60,081 bases of DNA, taken from contig SUWL01000007.1 of the NCBI GenBank assembly GCA_015061495.1, positions 1 to 60,081 on the forward strand, in the 5' to 3' direction. This document shows, piece by piece, positions 8,111 through 16,886 of the stretch (position 1 is its first letter; each line of letters begins with the position of its first letter). Position numbers and translations under genes: made by a program. The notes under the pieces were generated by a model that saw nothing but the letters and a program-made list of their open reading frames with translations, was not told the origin of the DNA and ran no database searches. This DNA is from Lentisphaerota bacterium (lineage in GTDB: Bacteria; Verrucomicrobiota; Lentisphaeria; Victivallales; Victivallaceae).

Positions 8111-9277
8111 ATGGATCACTTGAATTGTGCCGCTGAAGTTCAGGAATTTTATGCCGGTCAGCCCTTTACTGTGAAACTGCTGGATATGATGACCGGCAGG
8201 ATCATGGTTCGCTGCCGCCAATCGTGCGGCCGCATTGCCGGCAAGTGGCAGTTGGAAGTTGACGGTACCCGTCACTCATTCGGGCAGTTTCTGGTTAATG
8301 ATATGGCTGCCGGAGAGGAACGGGAGCTGCTGCTTTCTGTGGAAGTGCCGGATCTTTTTTACGGATCAACCGCGGTGCTGATCATCCGGTTTTTTGACGA
8401 AAACGGCACAGAGGTCGCGTTTGAAAGTTTTGAAATGCAGCCGTCTGTCCGGCTTTTGCCGCTGTCGGTGAAAGAACAGTACTTTACCGGCGTGCGCTTC
8501 GGGGTTTCCGGCGCGATCATTTCCAGCGGTAAACTCTCTGCGGAAATTGATGCCAACGGGATGCGCGAATTGCGTTACAACGGCGAAAAACTCTTTACCG
8601 GCGGTCCCCGGCTCTCGCTTTACCGTGCCGGACTGGTTCCGGAATCTTTGAAAAATTTGAAACTTGACCGGTTGAAAGTCGCTGCCGACCGTTTTGTTTC
8701 CGATGGCAGTTCGGTCGAGTGCCACGCCATCGCTCTGCCCACGCTTATGGAGATGGACGAATTGGAATTTACCCAGCGTTTTACTCCACAGGAGGATGGT
8801 TCCATCCGCTACGATGCGGAATTTGTCGTGCCGGAATCTTTTGCCGGGATTCCCCGGCTGGGCGTGTACTGGTACTTGTCCCCGGCAATGAAATCTGTCA
8901 CTTTTAACGGCAACGGTCCGTGGGAGAACTATCCCGGTGAAGCCGGTTCGGTAAATTCCCGCTATACTCTGCCGGTAGACACCATGTATCCCCGCAACAG
9001 CCGGATCTCTGCCGGATGCCGCAGTAATGTGTCATCGGTGATCTTCCCGGATGAGGTTTCCGGATGCGGATTGCAGATCATTTCCGGAAGTACATTTTCA
9101 TTTACGGTACTGCCGTTTGATGAATTCGCCATTGCTGATGCGGCAAAATCCGGCAGTACTCCGTTGGCATCTTCCTGCCCGGTGCTTTATATCGACTGCC
9201 GGATCGGCAGGAATCAGCCGGTCAAAGCAGGGGTGTACCGGATGACTCTCTTTTTCCGGGGGATACCGCAGAAGTGA
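8111..9277 (+). CDS. Free-standing beta-galactosidase C-terminal (small chain)-like protein
   Basis: A 388-residue protein without a signal peptide. Residues from about 150 to the end resemble domain 5 of LacZ (Bgal_small_N, the LacM subunit): GMRELRYNGEKLFTGGPRLSLYRA early, then IPRLGVYWYLSP, then FNGNGPWENYPGE, which corresponds to the YGRGPxENYPDR motif. TVLPFDE and YIDCRIGRNQPV match later strands. The first 140 residues look like a beta-sandwich. There is no TIM barrel with the catalytic glutamates in this gene or next to it, so it cannot be a galactosidase by itself. It may be a carbohydrate-binding or partner subunit. It is tightly coupled to ispF (3 nt), which is odd. Confidence 0.6.
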   Translation: MDHLNCAAEVQEFYAGQPFTVKLLDMMTGRIMVRCRQSCGRIAGKWQLEVDGTRHSFGQFLVNDMAAGEERELLLSVEVPDLFYGSTAVLIIRFFDENGTEVAFESFEMQPSVRLLPLSVKEQYFTGVRFGVSGAIISSGKLSAEIDANGMRELRYNGEKLFTGGPRLSLYRAGLVPESLKNLKLDRLKVAADRFVSDGSSVECHAIALPTLMEMDELEFTQRFTPQEDGSIRYDAEFVVPESFAGIPRLGVYWYLSPAMKSVTFNGNGPWENYPGEAGSVNSRYTLPVDTMYPRNSRISAGCRSNVSSVIFPDEVSGCGLQIISGSTFSFTVLPFDEFAIADAAKSGSTPLASSCPVLYIDCRIGRNQPVKAGVYRMTLFFRGIPQK

Positions 9278-9292
9278 TTTTTCTGCCGCTGA

Positions 9293-9457
9293 TCAATTGA
9301 ATGTGCCGTATGGATTCAGTTCCCATGCGGCAGGTGTATTGTGCGGGATCGGGCTGATGCCGTCCCGTTCGATTTGAGTGCATCCGGCAATCAGCAATAA
9401 AAATACCGCTGTCAAAACGACAGCGGTAATTTTTCTTATACATTTGTTCCGGTTCAT
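9293..9457 (-). CDS. Putative 54-residue lipoprotein
   Basis: A short ORF starting MNRNKCIRKITAVVLTAVFL. A basic N terminus is followed by a hydrophobic stretch and the lipobox LLIAGC, then about 30 polar residues ending NPYGTFN. Its ATG overlaps the stop of the upstream 46-codon ORF (ATGA), which suggests coupled translation. The signal-peptide codons also form a perfect 10-bp hairpin flanked by A and T runs, so this DNA may work as a terminator instead of, or in addition to, coding. Function unknown. The lipobox and overlap favour a real gene, but the evidence is modest. Confidence 0.5.
   Translation of the reverse strand: MNRNKCIRKITAVVLTAVFLLLIAGCTQIERDGISPIPHNTPAAWELNPYGTFN
9404..9428. 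terminator. Bidirectional intrinsic terminator-like hairpin
   Basis: TACCGCTGTC (9404-9413) and GACAGCGGTA (9419-9428) form a perfect 10-bp stem around AAAAC. The plus strand continues AATTTTT and the minus strand continues TTTTTATT, so both directions carry a U-tract. It lies between the converging galactosidase-like and coiled-coil operons, inside the signal-peptide codons of the 54-residue lipoprotein ORF. Confidence 0.6.
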
Positions 9458-9594
9458 TGTGCCAATCCGAATTTGACCATCAGCGTTTCAAAGAGGCTGT
9501 ATTCAACCATCTCCAGAGCCTGCAGTGTTACCACTGCGGCGGCACTCAACAGGGTCAACGCAAGCATCACTGTGAAAAACTTTGAATTCAGCAT
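9454..9594 (-). CDS. Small single-span membrane protein (46 residues)
   Basis: ORF starting MLNSKFFTVMLALTLLSAAA with one hydrophobic segment (about residues 7-24) and a short tail ending MVKFGLAQ. GGAGGGTAAC lies upstream of the ATG. It follows the coiled-coil gene by 20 nt and overlaps the lipoprotein ORF by 4 nt (ATGA). All three would be on one minus-strand transcript. The arrangement suggests a small envelope complex with the large coiled-coil protein. Not recognised; function unknown. Confidence 0.5.
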   Translation of the reverse strand: MLNSKFFTVMLALTLLSAAAVVTLQALEMVEYSLFETLMVKFGLAQ

Positions 9595-9614
9595 GATTTG
9601 TTACCCTCCGGAAA

Positions 9615-11348
9615 TTATTTCTTGAATGTAACCTTGTCGCCGACTTTGACGATATCCGCTTTGTCAGCCGGGATGTGGGCGGTGGATTCTTTGGCTCCGA
9701 TATTGGAGAGTGTGACGGTGGCGATGAATTCACCGTTGCGGGTGACGTTGAAAGTCAAGCCGCCTTCCAGATCCGGATTGACCGGCTGATTCTTGTTGCC
9801 GATGGTCTGGATAACTTCGGTGTCGGCACCGATATTCAGCACGACATAGCCGTATTTTGCAGAAACTTTGGTCACTTCGCCGACCACCATGGCACGGGCA
9901 TCGACGGAACCGCGTTCCCAGGCTTTGGGATGAGCATCTTCCGGTTTGAGTTCCAGAATGGTTCTGTAATCGTTGATATGTCCATTGAGCTTGCTGATCT
10001 CTTTGTTGCGTGCATCAACGGTGTTGTTGAGATTGCCGATATTGCGGTGTGCAGTTGCCAGCTGATTCTGCAGGACGGGGATTTTGTCAAGCTCTTTGTT
10101 GTTGGCTCTGATTACGCTGTCGGTGGCAGAATAGCTCTTGGTGGCGTCATCTTTGAATGCCACTTTGTGACGGGCGGCGACGGCGGCGACGGCACCGGCA
10201 TATTTCTGACGGGCGGTCTTATGGATATTGTACTGGGTTTCAAAGGGCGTCAGACCTTTGCGGACATTGGCAAATATGGCATTGCTGTCAAGTTTTTTGC
10301 CGCTGATGCGTTCCATTTCTTTGATCATATTGTCGCGGTTGGCAACCATTTTGTTGACAGCCTGACTGACCCGGTCGAGACGTCCCTGATAGGTGTTGAC
10401 GTTGACGAAATCTTTTTCCGCACCGGCATTGGCATTTACACGATTGCCGATGGTGGCGTAGTATCTGGCCATAACATTGCGCTGCTGGGTGGTGCTGTTG
10501 AGCTCCCGTTTGGTTTGGGCGAGGACTCTGCTGGTATCTTCAAAATCTTTTTTCCACTTGTTGCGGTCAGCGGTCATTGCTTCGTATTTACGTTTCCACT
10601 CGTTGCGGTCGGCAGTCATGGCTTCGAGTTCTCTTACGCGGGTGTTGTATTCACTGATAAGTTTATCATTCTGCTCGGCAAAATTGCGGAGTTTTTCCTG
10701 AAAGGTGCGGATGTTGAAGTTTTTGGGGTCAAATGTAAGCTCTCCGGGAAGCAGTTTGGAGAATGACGCATCACCCTGTTTGAGGATCGCTTCGCGTTTC
10801 TTTGCATCGCTGCTCAAAATTCTGGTGAATGCCTGCCAACCTTTCATCGCATCTTCATACTGTTTGACGAATTCATTGTTCTGATCAATGAAGCGTTTGA
10901 GGGCACTGCCGAAATCTTCTGCGCTGAATTTGCTGTTGTCAGCTTCAAAAGCCAACTCTCCGGCTTCGAGAACTTTGCTGTTTTTGAGGTATTTGCCGCG
11001 CTGACGGGCGTTTTCAGCCAGAGTTTTCGCCAGAGCATCCCAGCCAGCCATGGCATTTTCATACTGCTTGACGAAGTCACTGCTCTGGGTGGTCAGATTT
11101 TTCAACTGCTTCTGCATGCCGTCCTGGGAGTAGGTCTTGTGCGAAAGTTTATCGACTGTGAGTTCTTTGGCATATTTTTTGCTGCCCTGTTCGTCGATTT
11201 TCTTTGCACTGGTCTGGATCGCAGTGGTCATCTGCTGCCATCCATCGACAAACTGGACTCTTTTCTCATAGAGGAAATAGGAGAATACTGCGCTTGCCAT
11301 TGCCAACAGCAAAATAATGACACAGGCGATAATGTTGAAGACTTTCAT
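9615..11348 (-). CDS. Membrane-anchored coiled-coil protein of unknown function
   Basis: About 577 residues. The N terminus is a single transmembrane anchor (IIACVIILLLAMASAVFSYF). Then come roughly 400 residues of charged, Lys/Glu/Asn-rich helix with repeated patterns (QYENAMAGWDALAKTL, QYEDAMKGWQAF, repeated TADRNEWKRKYEAM-like units), typical of coiled coils. The last 100 residues form a small beta-rich domain (KYGYVVLNIGADTEVI to VKVGDKVTF). The ATG at 11348 is chosen over a GTG nine bases earlier because GAGGGTG lies at a proper distance. Two tiny membrane/lipoprotein genes follow in the same operon. It is probably an envelope-spanning or scaffold protein. No enzyme motif seen. Confidence 0.7.
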   Translation of the reverse strand: MKVFNIIACVIILLLAMASAVFSYFLYEKRVQFVDGWQQMTTAIQTSAKKIDEQGSKKYAKELTVDKLSHKTYSQDGMQKQLKNLTTQSSDFVKQYENAMAGWDALAKTLAENARQRGKYLKNSKVLEAGELAFEADNSKFSAEDFGSALKRFIDQNNEFVKQYEDAMKGWQAFTRILSSDAKKREAILKQGDASFSKLLPGELTFDPKNFNIRTFQEKLRNFAEQNDKLISEYNTRVRELEAMTADRNEWKRKYEAMTADRNKWKKDFEDTSRVLAQTKRELNSTTQQRNVMARYYATIGNRVNANAGAEKDFVNVNTYQGRLDRVSQAVNKMVANRDNMIKEMERISGKKLDSNAIFANVRKGLTPFETQYNIHKTARQKYAGAVAAVAARHKVAFKDDATKSYSATDSVIRANNKELDKIPVLQNQLATAHRNIGNLNNTVDARNKEISKLNGHINDYRTILELKPEDAHPKAWERGSVDARAMVVGEVTKVSAKYGYVVLNIGADTEVIQTIGNKNQPVNPDLEGGLTFNVTRNGEFIATVTLSNIGAKESTAHIPADKADIVKVGDKVTFKK

Positions 11349-11503
11349 TCTTGTCACACCCTCAATTTTATGTTATTATAAATTTTTGAAAATACTGCAA
11401 AATAAAATGTACTCTATAGAATCTATCACTGAAATGGCAGTTTTCAAATCAAAAACGTGAAAAATATCAAAAAAAAAGCATTTTTTTTACAAAACAGCTT
11501 TTT

Positions 11504-11773
11504 TCAGAGCATGAAACGCACTCCATGCACTTTGGATAATTCTGCCGCCAACTCTTTGGCATGAACCATGGAATCTACTTCGCAGGCGACCCGCAGGGCA
11601 CAATATTTGCCACCTCCGGAACTTTCTCCTGCGGTGATCTGCAGGTCTTTGCATCCGGCGACTTTTCCGGATGCTTCCGCCCGGCTTTTTTCAACGGTTT
11701 CCGCCATGACGATCAGCCGGAATTCCCACCGGCAGGGAAACTGGATCTCGGCATTTTGAGTTTTTCCCATCAT
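11504..11773 (-). CDS. DUF493 (YbeD-like) family protein
   Basis: About 89 residues with a ferredoxin-like plan: PCRWEFRLIVMAET at the start, ITAGESSGGGKYCALRV in the middle and a final AAELSKVHGVRFML. These match the DUF493/UPF0250 family, small cytosolic proteins of uncertain role (YbeD in E. coli is linked to the lipoate gene region). The ATG at 11773 overlaps the stop of the cysteine desulfurase gene (ATGA) and has GGGAGG upstream, so an upstream TTG is not needed. Last gene of the MFS-ceramidase-desulfurase operon. Confidence 0.75.
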   Translation of the reverse strand: MMGKTQNAEIQFPCRWEFRLIVMAETVEKSRAEASGKVAGCKDLQITAGESSGGGKYCALRVACEVDSMVHAKELAAELSKVHGVRFML

Positions 11774-12957
11774 TTTTCCTCCCAATACGGGGAAATTTCC
11801 CGCAGTCTGGCGATGATCGCCGGAAGTTTCCCGGCGGTGAAATCCAACTCTTCGGCAGTGTTGCAGCGGGACAAGCTGAAACGGATCGTGCCGTGTGCCG
11901 CACTGTATGGAATGCCCATTGCCCGCAGGACATGCGATGGTTCCAGACTGCCGGTGGTACAGGCTGAACCGCTGGAGGCGCAGATGCCGAAAACATCCAG
12001 CAGCATCAGGATACTTTCACCTTCAATACATTCGAAACTTACTGAACTGGTTCCGGGCAAGCGGTTTTCCAGATCTCCGTTGATCCGGATGCGGGGAATT
12101 GAGGCAAGCAGTTTCTGCTCAAAGTTGTCCCGCAGATTTTTCAGATAGGCATACTCCTCATCCAGATTGGCAGCGGAAATTTCACAGGCTTTGCCCAAGC
12201 CGATGATGGAAGCGACATTTTCGGTGCCGCCGCGTCTGCCGCGTTCCTGATGTCCGCCGCATATCAGCGGGTCAAAGATGATCCCCCGGCGCACATAGAG
12301 CGCTCCGACGCCTTTGGGCGCATGGAGTTTGTGACCGGAAATCGAGAGGAAGTCCACTGCGGTATCGACCACATCGATTTTTACTTTGCCAGCCGCCTGG
12401 ACCGCATCGGTGTGGAAGTACGCCCCCGCGGCATGGGCGACGGCGGCGATCTCTTTTACCGGGAAGATCGTTCCGGTCTCATTATTTCCCCACATGGCGG
12501 AAACAATGGCGGTATTGCTGTCTACCGCTTTTTTCAGTGCTTGCATATCCAGTCTGCCGCAGTTGTCGACACCGATCTTTTCCACGGTGAAACCCTGACG
12601 GGTCAACTCTTCACAATAGTGCAGCACCGCAGGATGTTCCACGGCGGTGGTGACGATTTTTTTGCGTTCCGGCAGGGCGTGGAGTGCCGCGTTGATGGCG
12701 GCGTTGTCGCTTTCTGTGCCGCAGCTGGTGAAAATTATTTCCGTAGCGCAGTTGTCGCTGTCCCGGTAGGTGGCGCCGAGCAGGGAGGCGACCTGCCGCC
12801 GGGCATTTTCAATATCTGCTGCCACACTGCCGCCGAAGCGGTGGATACTGGAAGGATTGCCGAATTTCTCGCAGAAATAGGGTTTCATCGCTTCGAATAC
12901 TTCCGGAGCTACCTGCGTGGTGGCGTTGTTGTCGAGGTAGATGATCTGGTTATTCAT
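11770..12957 (-). CDS. Cysteine desulfurase (NifS/IscS family)
   Basis: PLP enzyme that removes sulfur from cysteine for Fe-S clusters, thiamine or tRNA thiolation. About 395 residues starting MNNQIIYLDNNATTQVAPEV. GNNETGTIFP and HTDAVQAAGK line the PLP site, SISGHKLHAPKGVG carries the Schiff-base Lys, and CASSGSACTTGS holds the persulfide Cys. The ATG at 12957 is preferred over an upstream TTG at 12972. It follows the ceramidase-like gene by about 11 nt and overlaps DUF493 by 4 nt. No IscU or SufU lies nearby. NifS or IscS type cannot be decided. Confidence 0.93.
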   Translation of the reverse strand: MNNQIIYLDNNATTQVAPEVFEAMKPYFCEKFGNPSSIHRFGGSVAADIENARRQVASLLGATYRDSDNCATEIIFTSCGTESDNAAINAALHALPERKKIVTTAVEHPAVLHYCEELTRQGFTVEKIGVDNCGRLDMQALKKAVDSNTAIVSAMWGNNETGTIFPVKEIAAVAHAAGAYFHTDAVQAAGKVKIDVVDTAVDFLSISGHKLHAPKGVGALYVRRGIIFDPLICGGHQERGRRGGTENVASIIGLGKACEISAANLDEEYAYLKNLRDNFEQKLLASIPRIRINGDLENRLPGTSSVSFECIEGESILMLLDVFGICASSGSACTTGSLEPSHVLRAMGIPYSAAHGTIRFSLSRCNTAEELDFTAGKLPAIIARLREISPYWEEK

Positions 12958-12968
12958 GGGGGTACCGC

Positions 12969-14285
12969 TCAAAGATTTTTCAGTGCCGCATTAATGATTT
13001 CGTCCGCCGCTTCCGGAGCGACGGTGTCAACTCCGGGCTGCACTTCGTAACCGCCGCGGGGGAAGCACTCTTTCATCGGCACATATCCGGACTGGGATTG
13101 GGAAAGCGTGACGATGAAGGTGTTTTCAAACGGGGACTGCTCTCTGATCGACTGGGCGATGCCGTTGAATGGTTCTCCGGGCAGGGAGACCAGCGCGAGT
13201 TTTCTGCCGAATTCAATGGCAGTGAGACGGCAGTCATGGGAAGGTTTGCTCTTTGCCCGGCAATCCAATGCCCGCTGGGCGAAGTAACGCAGTGCGGCGG
13301 GAACTTTATTCGCCAGATCCTGACTCTCAAAATCTCCCTCTTTGGGGATATCCGGCACGGTGGCAAGCGTATGTTCCGCTTCGGCGACTTCGGCATCGGT
13401 CAATTTGCGGTGCGGGATCGTGACGGTGGAGTTTTTGATGACCATTTCATCGGTGTCCAGTTTGGTCAGTTTATCCAGCTGGGCGAGGACGATCGCCGCA
13501 TATCCTCTGCCGATACGGACGGCTTCATCGTAGTTGGTCTGGTTGATCTTCTGCCGGAAATCGAAGTGGTTGATATTGCCGGAAGCATCATCCAGCACCA
13601 GCACCGGCATGCTGGCTTTGAGTTCATGCTGGATCTCCTGGACGAATCTGCCGTACCAGTCGGCGGAAACAATGTTGCCTCCGATGGTATCGCCGTGGTT
13701 GGCGATATTGCAGAGCAATGCGGCGGTTTTGCCGTTCTGGATGATGCGGATGATGCCGATGGTGCGGTCAAAGTCGCTTTCCGGTTTGTCGATATCGGGA
13801 TTGCCCCAGCCGGGGTTGGTGACGATATCGCCGCTTTTCATCCAGTAGCGGCGAACGAAACCGTAAGGGTTGTTGTAGACTGAACCGTATTCGATTTCGC
13901 CGGGCTGCAGATTCATGATGGCGCGTTCAAGTGTGCGGATGGCACCGTCGATCATCCGGTCGAGAGCGAACCGGGCGCGTTCATCGAGACCTTGACGGAA
14001 CTCCGGACCGGTGTGAGTGTGCGTGGCGCAGATGATGGTGTTGTTGAAAAATTCTTCGCCGAATTTTGCCACCATGCGCTCTTTGAGCGGCGTAAGCACG
14101 GGATTGCTGATACTGATGAGGTCAAAACTCAACACCGCACTGCGGGCTTTGCCGTTGTCGAAGACCACGGTTTTGACATACAGATCGTCGTACATGCCCA
14201 CGTTGGGGCGTTTATTCATATATCCGGCGAGTCCCACTCCGATGGGCGGAGTGATGATTTCCTGGGCGTAACCGATATTAAGCAT
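12969..14285 (-). CDS. Neutral ceramidase-like protein (N-terminal domain family)
   Basis: 438 residues. It opens with IGYAQEIITPPIGVGLAGYM, the usual start of the neutral/alkaline non-lysosomal ceramidase N-domain. Metal-site signatures follow: FDLISISNP, then CATHTHTGPEF with the conserved HTHTGP, and SLPGEPFNG near the end. No signal peptide is visible, so it is probably cytosolic, unlike secreted neutral ceramidases. Many such bacterial proteins act on unknown amide or ester substrates, so true ceramide cleavage is not claimed. It follows the MFS gene by 39 nt, suggesting uptake and hydrolysis of one substrate class. Confidence 0.82.
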   Translation of the reverse strand: MLNIGYAQEIITPPIGVGLAGYMNKRPNVGMYDDLYVKTVVFDNGKARSAVLSFDLISISNPVLTPLKERMVAKFGEEFFNNTIICATHTHTGPEFRQGLDERARFALDRMIDGAIRTLERAIMNLQPGEIEYGSVYNNPYGFVRRYWMKSGDIVTNPGWGNPDIDKPESDFDRTIGIIRIIQNGKTAALLCNIANHGDTIGGNIVSADWYGRFVQEIQHELKASMPVLVLDDASGNINHFDFRQKINQTNYDEAVRIGRGYAAIVLAQLDKLTKLDTDEMVIKNSTVTIPHRKLTDAEVAEAEHTLATVPDIPKEGDFESQDLANKVPAALRYFAQRALDCRAKSKPSHDCRLTAIEFGRKLALVSLPGEPFNGIAQSIREQSPFENTFIVTLSQSQSGYVPMKECFPRGGYEVQPGVDTVAPEAADEIINAALKNL

Positions 14286-14324
14286 GATTTTTACTCCTTG
14301 AGTTATTGGATTTGTATATGATAT

Positions 14325-15611
14325 TTATTCCTTGTATCTTCTGATGTAGTGTCCTCTGGTTTCCGGGAGTTTCCAGGAGGTGACAAAGGCGGTGACAGCG
14401 ATTGCCGCCAGAAAGATGAACAGTGCCAGATAAGCATTTTTCGAATAGGTGATGACCCCTGCGGCATCAGAGGTTTTTTCGAAAGAGTTGAGAATGAATC
14501 CGGCAAGCTGCGAAATCACACCTACGGCGATATATCCGGCCATATTGGATATTGCTGATGCCTGGGCGATGATGCTTCTGGCGTTGTACTCCTGCATGAT
14601 CATCGTGAATATGGGCGGCATACCGGCGGCAACGGCAAAGGCGCAGAAAATTGCGGCGAAAACGAGACTGTGCCAGTGATAATAGATCGCCGGGATCATC
14701 AGCAGACTGCTGACCATACATATTCCCAGAGCGGTGATTGCCAGCGGACGGCGCCGGTTTCCGGTCAGCCGGGTGAGGAAACTTGTTCCCAGCATGGTGG
14801 TCATGCAGAGGATCGTTAAAATGAAAATCACCGTTGCTGCACCGTTACTGCTCATACCGGCAAAATCCTGCAGGAATTTTTTGCCGAATACCGTCTGGAT
14901 CACCATGTAAATGCAAAATACGGTTCCGCCGCATCCTGTTGCCAGCCAGCTTAACGGATTGCGGATGATCATGGCAAACGGTTTCAATGAAAACGGCGTT
15001 TTCGGCACGGGCGGCAGGTCGGCCTTGCGGATATTGAGCAGCAGAAACAGGTAGATCACTGCCGATATGAGAGCGGCGGCAAGCAGCACTTGCTGCCAGG
15101 GGAAATGTTCGCAAAGTGCGGCAAACGGCAGTGTCCCCATCAATCCTCCGCCGTATCCGAAGGTGTAGGCGATGCCGAATATCACTGCGTAATTTTTTCT
15201 GCCGAAAAGCCGGTCGGTTTCCCGCACCAGACTTAAGTACATCGTGCTTGCTCCGATGCCGGTCACTGCCCGTGCCAGATACATGTACGGCAGATGATCG
15301 TTGCTGGAAATCAGGGGAAACAAAAATATCCCGGTCAGGAAAATCAACCCGCCGACCAGCACCACCCGGGTGCCGCAGAAGCGGTCTGTCATTGCTCCGG
15401 AAATCAACTGGCACAAGGCATACGGATAGAGAAATGCCGCCGCGATATTGGCAATTTCCACCGCATCCAGCTGCAAATCGGCAGTCAAGTGGTCAATGAT
15501 CGTACCCGGCAGAGCGGTACGCTGAAAATATGAAGCGGCATAGATCAGCATCAGAGGGATGAAGATCCACAAACCGCGTCTTTTCTGATAAATTTCCTGC
15601 CACATTGTCAT
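14325..15611 (-). CDS. Major facilitator superfamily transporter
   Basis: About 428 residues with 12 predicted membrane helices. Features include SYFQRTALPGTIIDHL in helix 1, GAMTDRFCGTRVVLVGG as the helix 2-3 loop motif of MFS, and a second half after a central cytoplasmic loop (KADLPPVPKTPF). The ATG at 15611 is chosen over 15641 because the -10 box is only a few bases from the latter, whereas GAGG sits properly before the former. It heads the operon with the ceramidase-like gene, cysteine desulfurase and DUF493. Substrate unknown; the PROT family (sugar/organic anion-like) is possible. Confidence 0.88.
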   Translation of the reverse strand: MTMWQEIYQKRRGLWIFIPLMLIYAASYFQRTALPGTIIDHLTADLQLDAVEIANIAAAFLYPYALCQLISGAMTDRFCGTRVVLVGGLIFLTGIFLFPLISSNDHLPYMYLARAVTGIGASTMYLSLVRETDRLFGRKNYAVIFGIAYTFGYGGGLMGTLPFAALCEHFPWQQVLLAAALISAVIYLFLLLNIRKADLPPVPKTPFSLKPFAMIIRNPLSWLATGCGGTVFCIYMVIQTVFGKKFLQDFAGMSSNGAATVIFILTILCMTTMLGTSFLTRLTGNRRRPLAITALGICMVSSLLMIPAIYYHWHSLVFAAIFCAFAVAAGMPPIFTMIMQEYNARSIIAQASAISNMAGYIAVGVISQLAGFILNSFEKTSDAAGVITYSKNAYLALFIFLAAIAVTAFVTSWKLPETRGHYIRRYKE

Positions 15612-15644
15612 TGCTGCTGCCTCATCAAGTTTGTCAATCATATT

Positions 15645-15673
15645 ACTATAGCATTCCGGAGGCTTTTTTTCAA
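15645..15673 (-). promoter_or_regulatory. Sigma70-type promoter of the MFS operon
   Basis: Minus strand TTGAAA (15668-15673), 17-nt spacer, TATAGT (15645-15650). Transcription would start near 15638, leaving a leader of about 27 nt to the ATG at 15611. It is back to back with the plus-strand promoter at 15681. Confidence 0.8.
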
Positions 15674-15680
15674 TCTCAAC

Positions 15681-15709
15681 TTGACAAAAAACCTCATCGG
15701 TGTTATCTT
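15681..15709 (+). promoter_or_regulatory. Sigma70-type promoter of the NifS-like/TolB/folC unit
   Basis: TTGACA (15681-15686), 17-nt spacer, TATCTT (15704-15709). The ATG at 15741 follows, with a G-rich ribosome-binding site (GGGGGGAAAG). Confidence 0.8.
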
Positions 15710-15740
15710 TTGCAAAAGGATTTTTTTCAGGGGGGGAAAG

Positions 15741-16823
15741 ATGACAAGGGAGATTTATCTGGATAACGCAGCGGCGATGATGCCGGATGCGGATATTCTG
15801 CAGTTTTATTCAGAAGTTTCCGGCAAATATTATGCCAATGCCGAAGCGGTACATTCGCTTGCCTACCGTTCCAGAAAAGCGCTGGACTCTGCCGGGGAAA
15901 ACTTGTCGCAGCTGCTCTTTGGCCATCCCGGTTATCCGGTGATCTGGGGAGAATCGGCAACCGAATTATTCCGGGTGATCTCTTCATTTGACCAATTCAG
16001 AAGTTCGGCGGCTTCGATGCTTGAACATCCGGCATTGATCGCAAATTTGCGGACGCATACCGCCTTTGTCCCATTGCCGGTGGATGCCGCCGGAGCGATC
16101 ATTCCGGAAACGGATATTGCCGGGGTCGATCTGCTGGCGCAGTATCAGGTGCAAAGTGAACTTGGCATGATTCCGGAAACGGCGGTCTGGAAATCTTCTG
16201 CTGCCGCTTTCCGGCTGGTCGATGCGGTACAGGCGGCAGGCAGGATCCCGCTTTGCCGTGAAGCGGACGGCTGGATCATTTCCGGAGTGAAATTCGCTGC
16301 TCCCGGCGGCGCGGCACTGCTCCTTGCTCCCGGCGGCAGATACACCGGTGCGCTGCTTGCTCACGCTCAAAATCTCCGTCATCAGGAGTATGCTGTATCC
16401 CGGGTCAATGTGCCGCTGATGCTGACGATGGTGCGGGCACTGGAAAAAGCAGTGAGTTTACGGGAGGAAAATTACCGCCGTATTTCTGCGCTCAATGCCC
16501 TGGCAAGGCGGGGGGCTGCGGAATTGGGGATTTTGCCGACTTTGCCGGACGGGGTGAAAACATCTCCTTACATATTGAATATGCTGCTGCCCGCCCAGGA
16601 GTCGGCTGTGGTGGTGCGGGCGTTGAGCAGCAGCGGGATTTTTATCGCTTCCGGAAGTGCCTGCAGCGCGGAAAGCGGCAAGCCGTCCCCGGCGTTGACC
16701 GCCTTGAAATTCCGCCGGGAAAAAGCCTACCGTGCCATCCGGGTAAGTTTTGGTTTCGCCAACCGGGAGGAAGAGGTGGAAATTTTCCTCGCAGAATTGA
16801 AAAACGTGTTGAAAAATTATTGA
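15741..16823 (+). CDS. Divergent class V aminotransferase / NifS-like protein
   Basis: About 360 residues beginning MTREIYLDNAAAMMPDADIL, so it is clearly in the NifS fold. Differences from the canonical enzyme at 11770-12957: the NNETG motif reads QSELGMIP, and the PLP-Lys region reads IISGVKFAAPGGAAL (Lys kept, preceding His lost). The Cys loop is kept as SGSACSAESG. A desulfurase with altered specificity or a related lyase is possible. The ATG at 15741 has a strong purine RBS; an upstream in-frame ATG at 15681 overlaps the promoter and is rejected. First gene of a plus-strand run with a TolB-like gene and folC. Confidence 0.78.
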   Translation: MTREIYLDNAAAMMPDADILQFYSEVSGKYYANAEAVHSLAYRSRKALDSAGENLSQLLFGHPGYPVIWGESATELFRVISSFDQFRSSAASMLEHPALIANLRTHTAFVPLPVDAAGAIIPETDIAGVDLLAQYQVQSELGMIPETAVWKSSAAAFRLVDAVQAAGRIPLCREADGWIISGVKFAAPGGAALLLAPGGRYTGALLAHAQNLRHQEYAVSRVNVPLMLTMVRALEKAVSLREENYRRISALNALARRGAAELGILPTLPDGVKTSPYILNMLLPAQESAVVVRALSSSGIFIASGSACSAESGKPSPALTALKFRREKAYRAIRVSFGFANREEEVEIFLAELKNVLKNY

Positions 16824-16846
16824 TGGTGGATTACATTTAGTATAAT
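16817..16846 (+). promoter_or_regulatory. Possible promoter upstream of the TolB-like gene
   Basis: A perfect TATAAT (16841-16846) with TTATTG (16817-16822) at an 18-nt spacer. It overlaps the end of the NifS-like gene and would start transcription about 35 nt before the TolB-like ATG. The -35 is weak, so read-through from 15681 may also serve these genes. Confidence 0.5.
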
Positions 16847-16886
16847 GTCATTGAAGAACGGTTTTTGCAGAAAGGAAAAGACGGGA

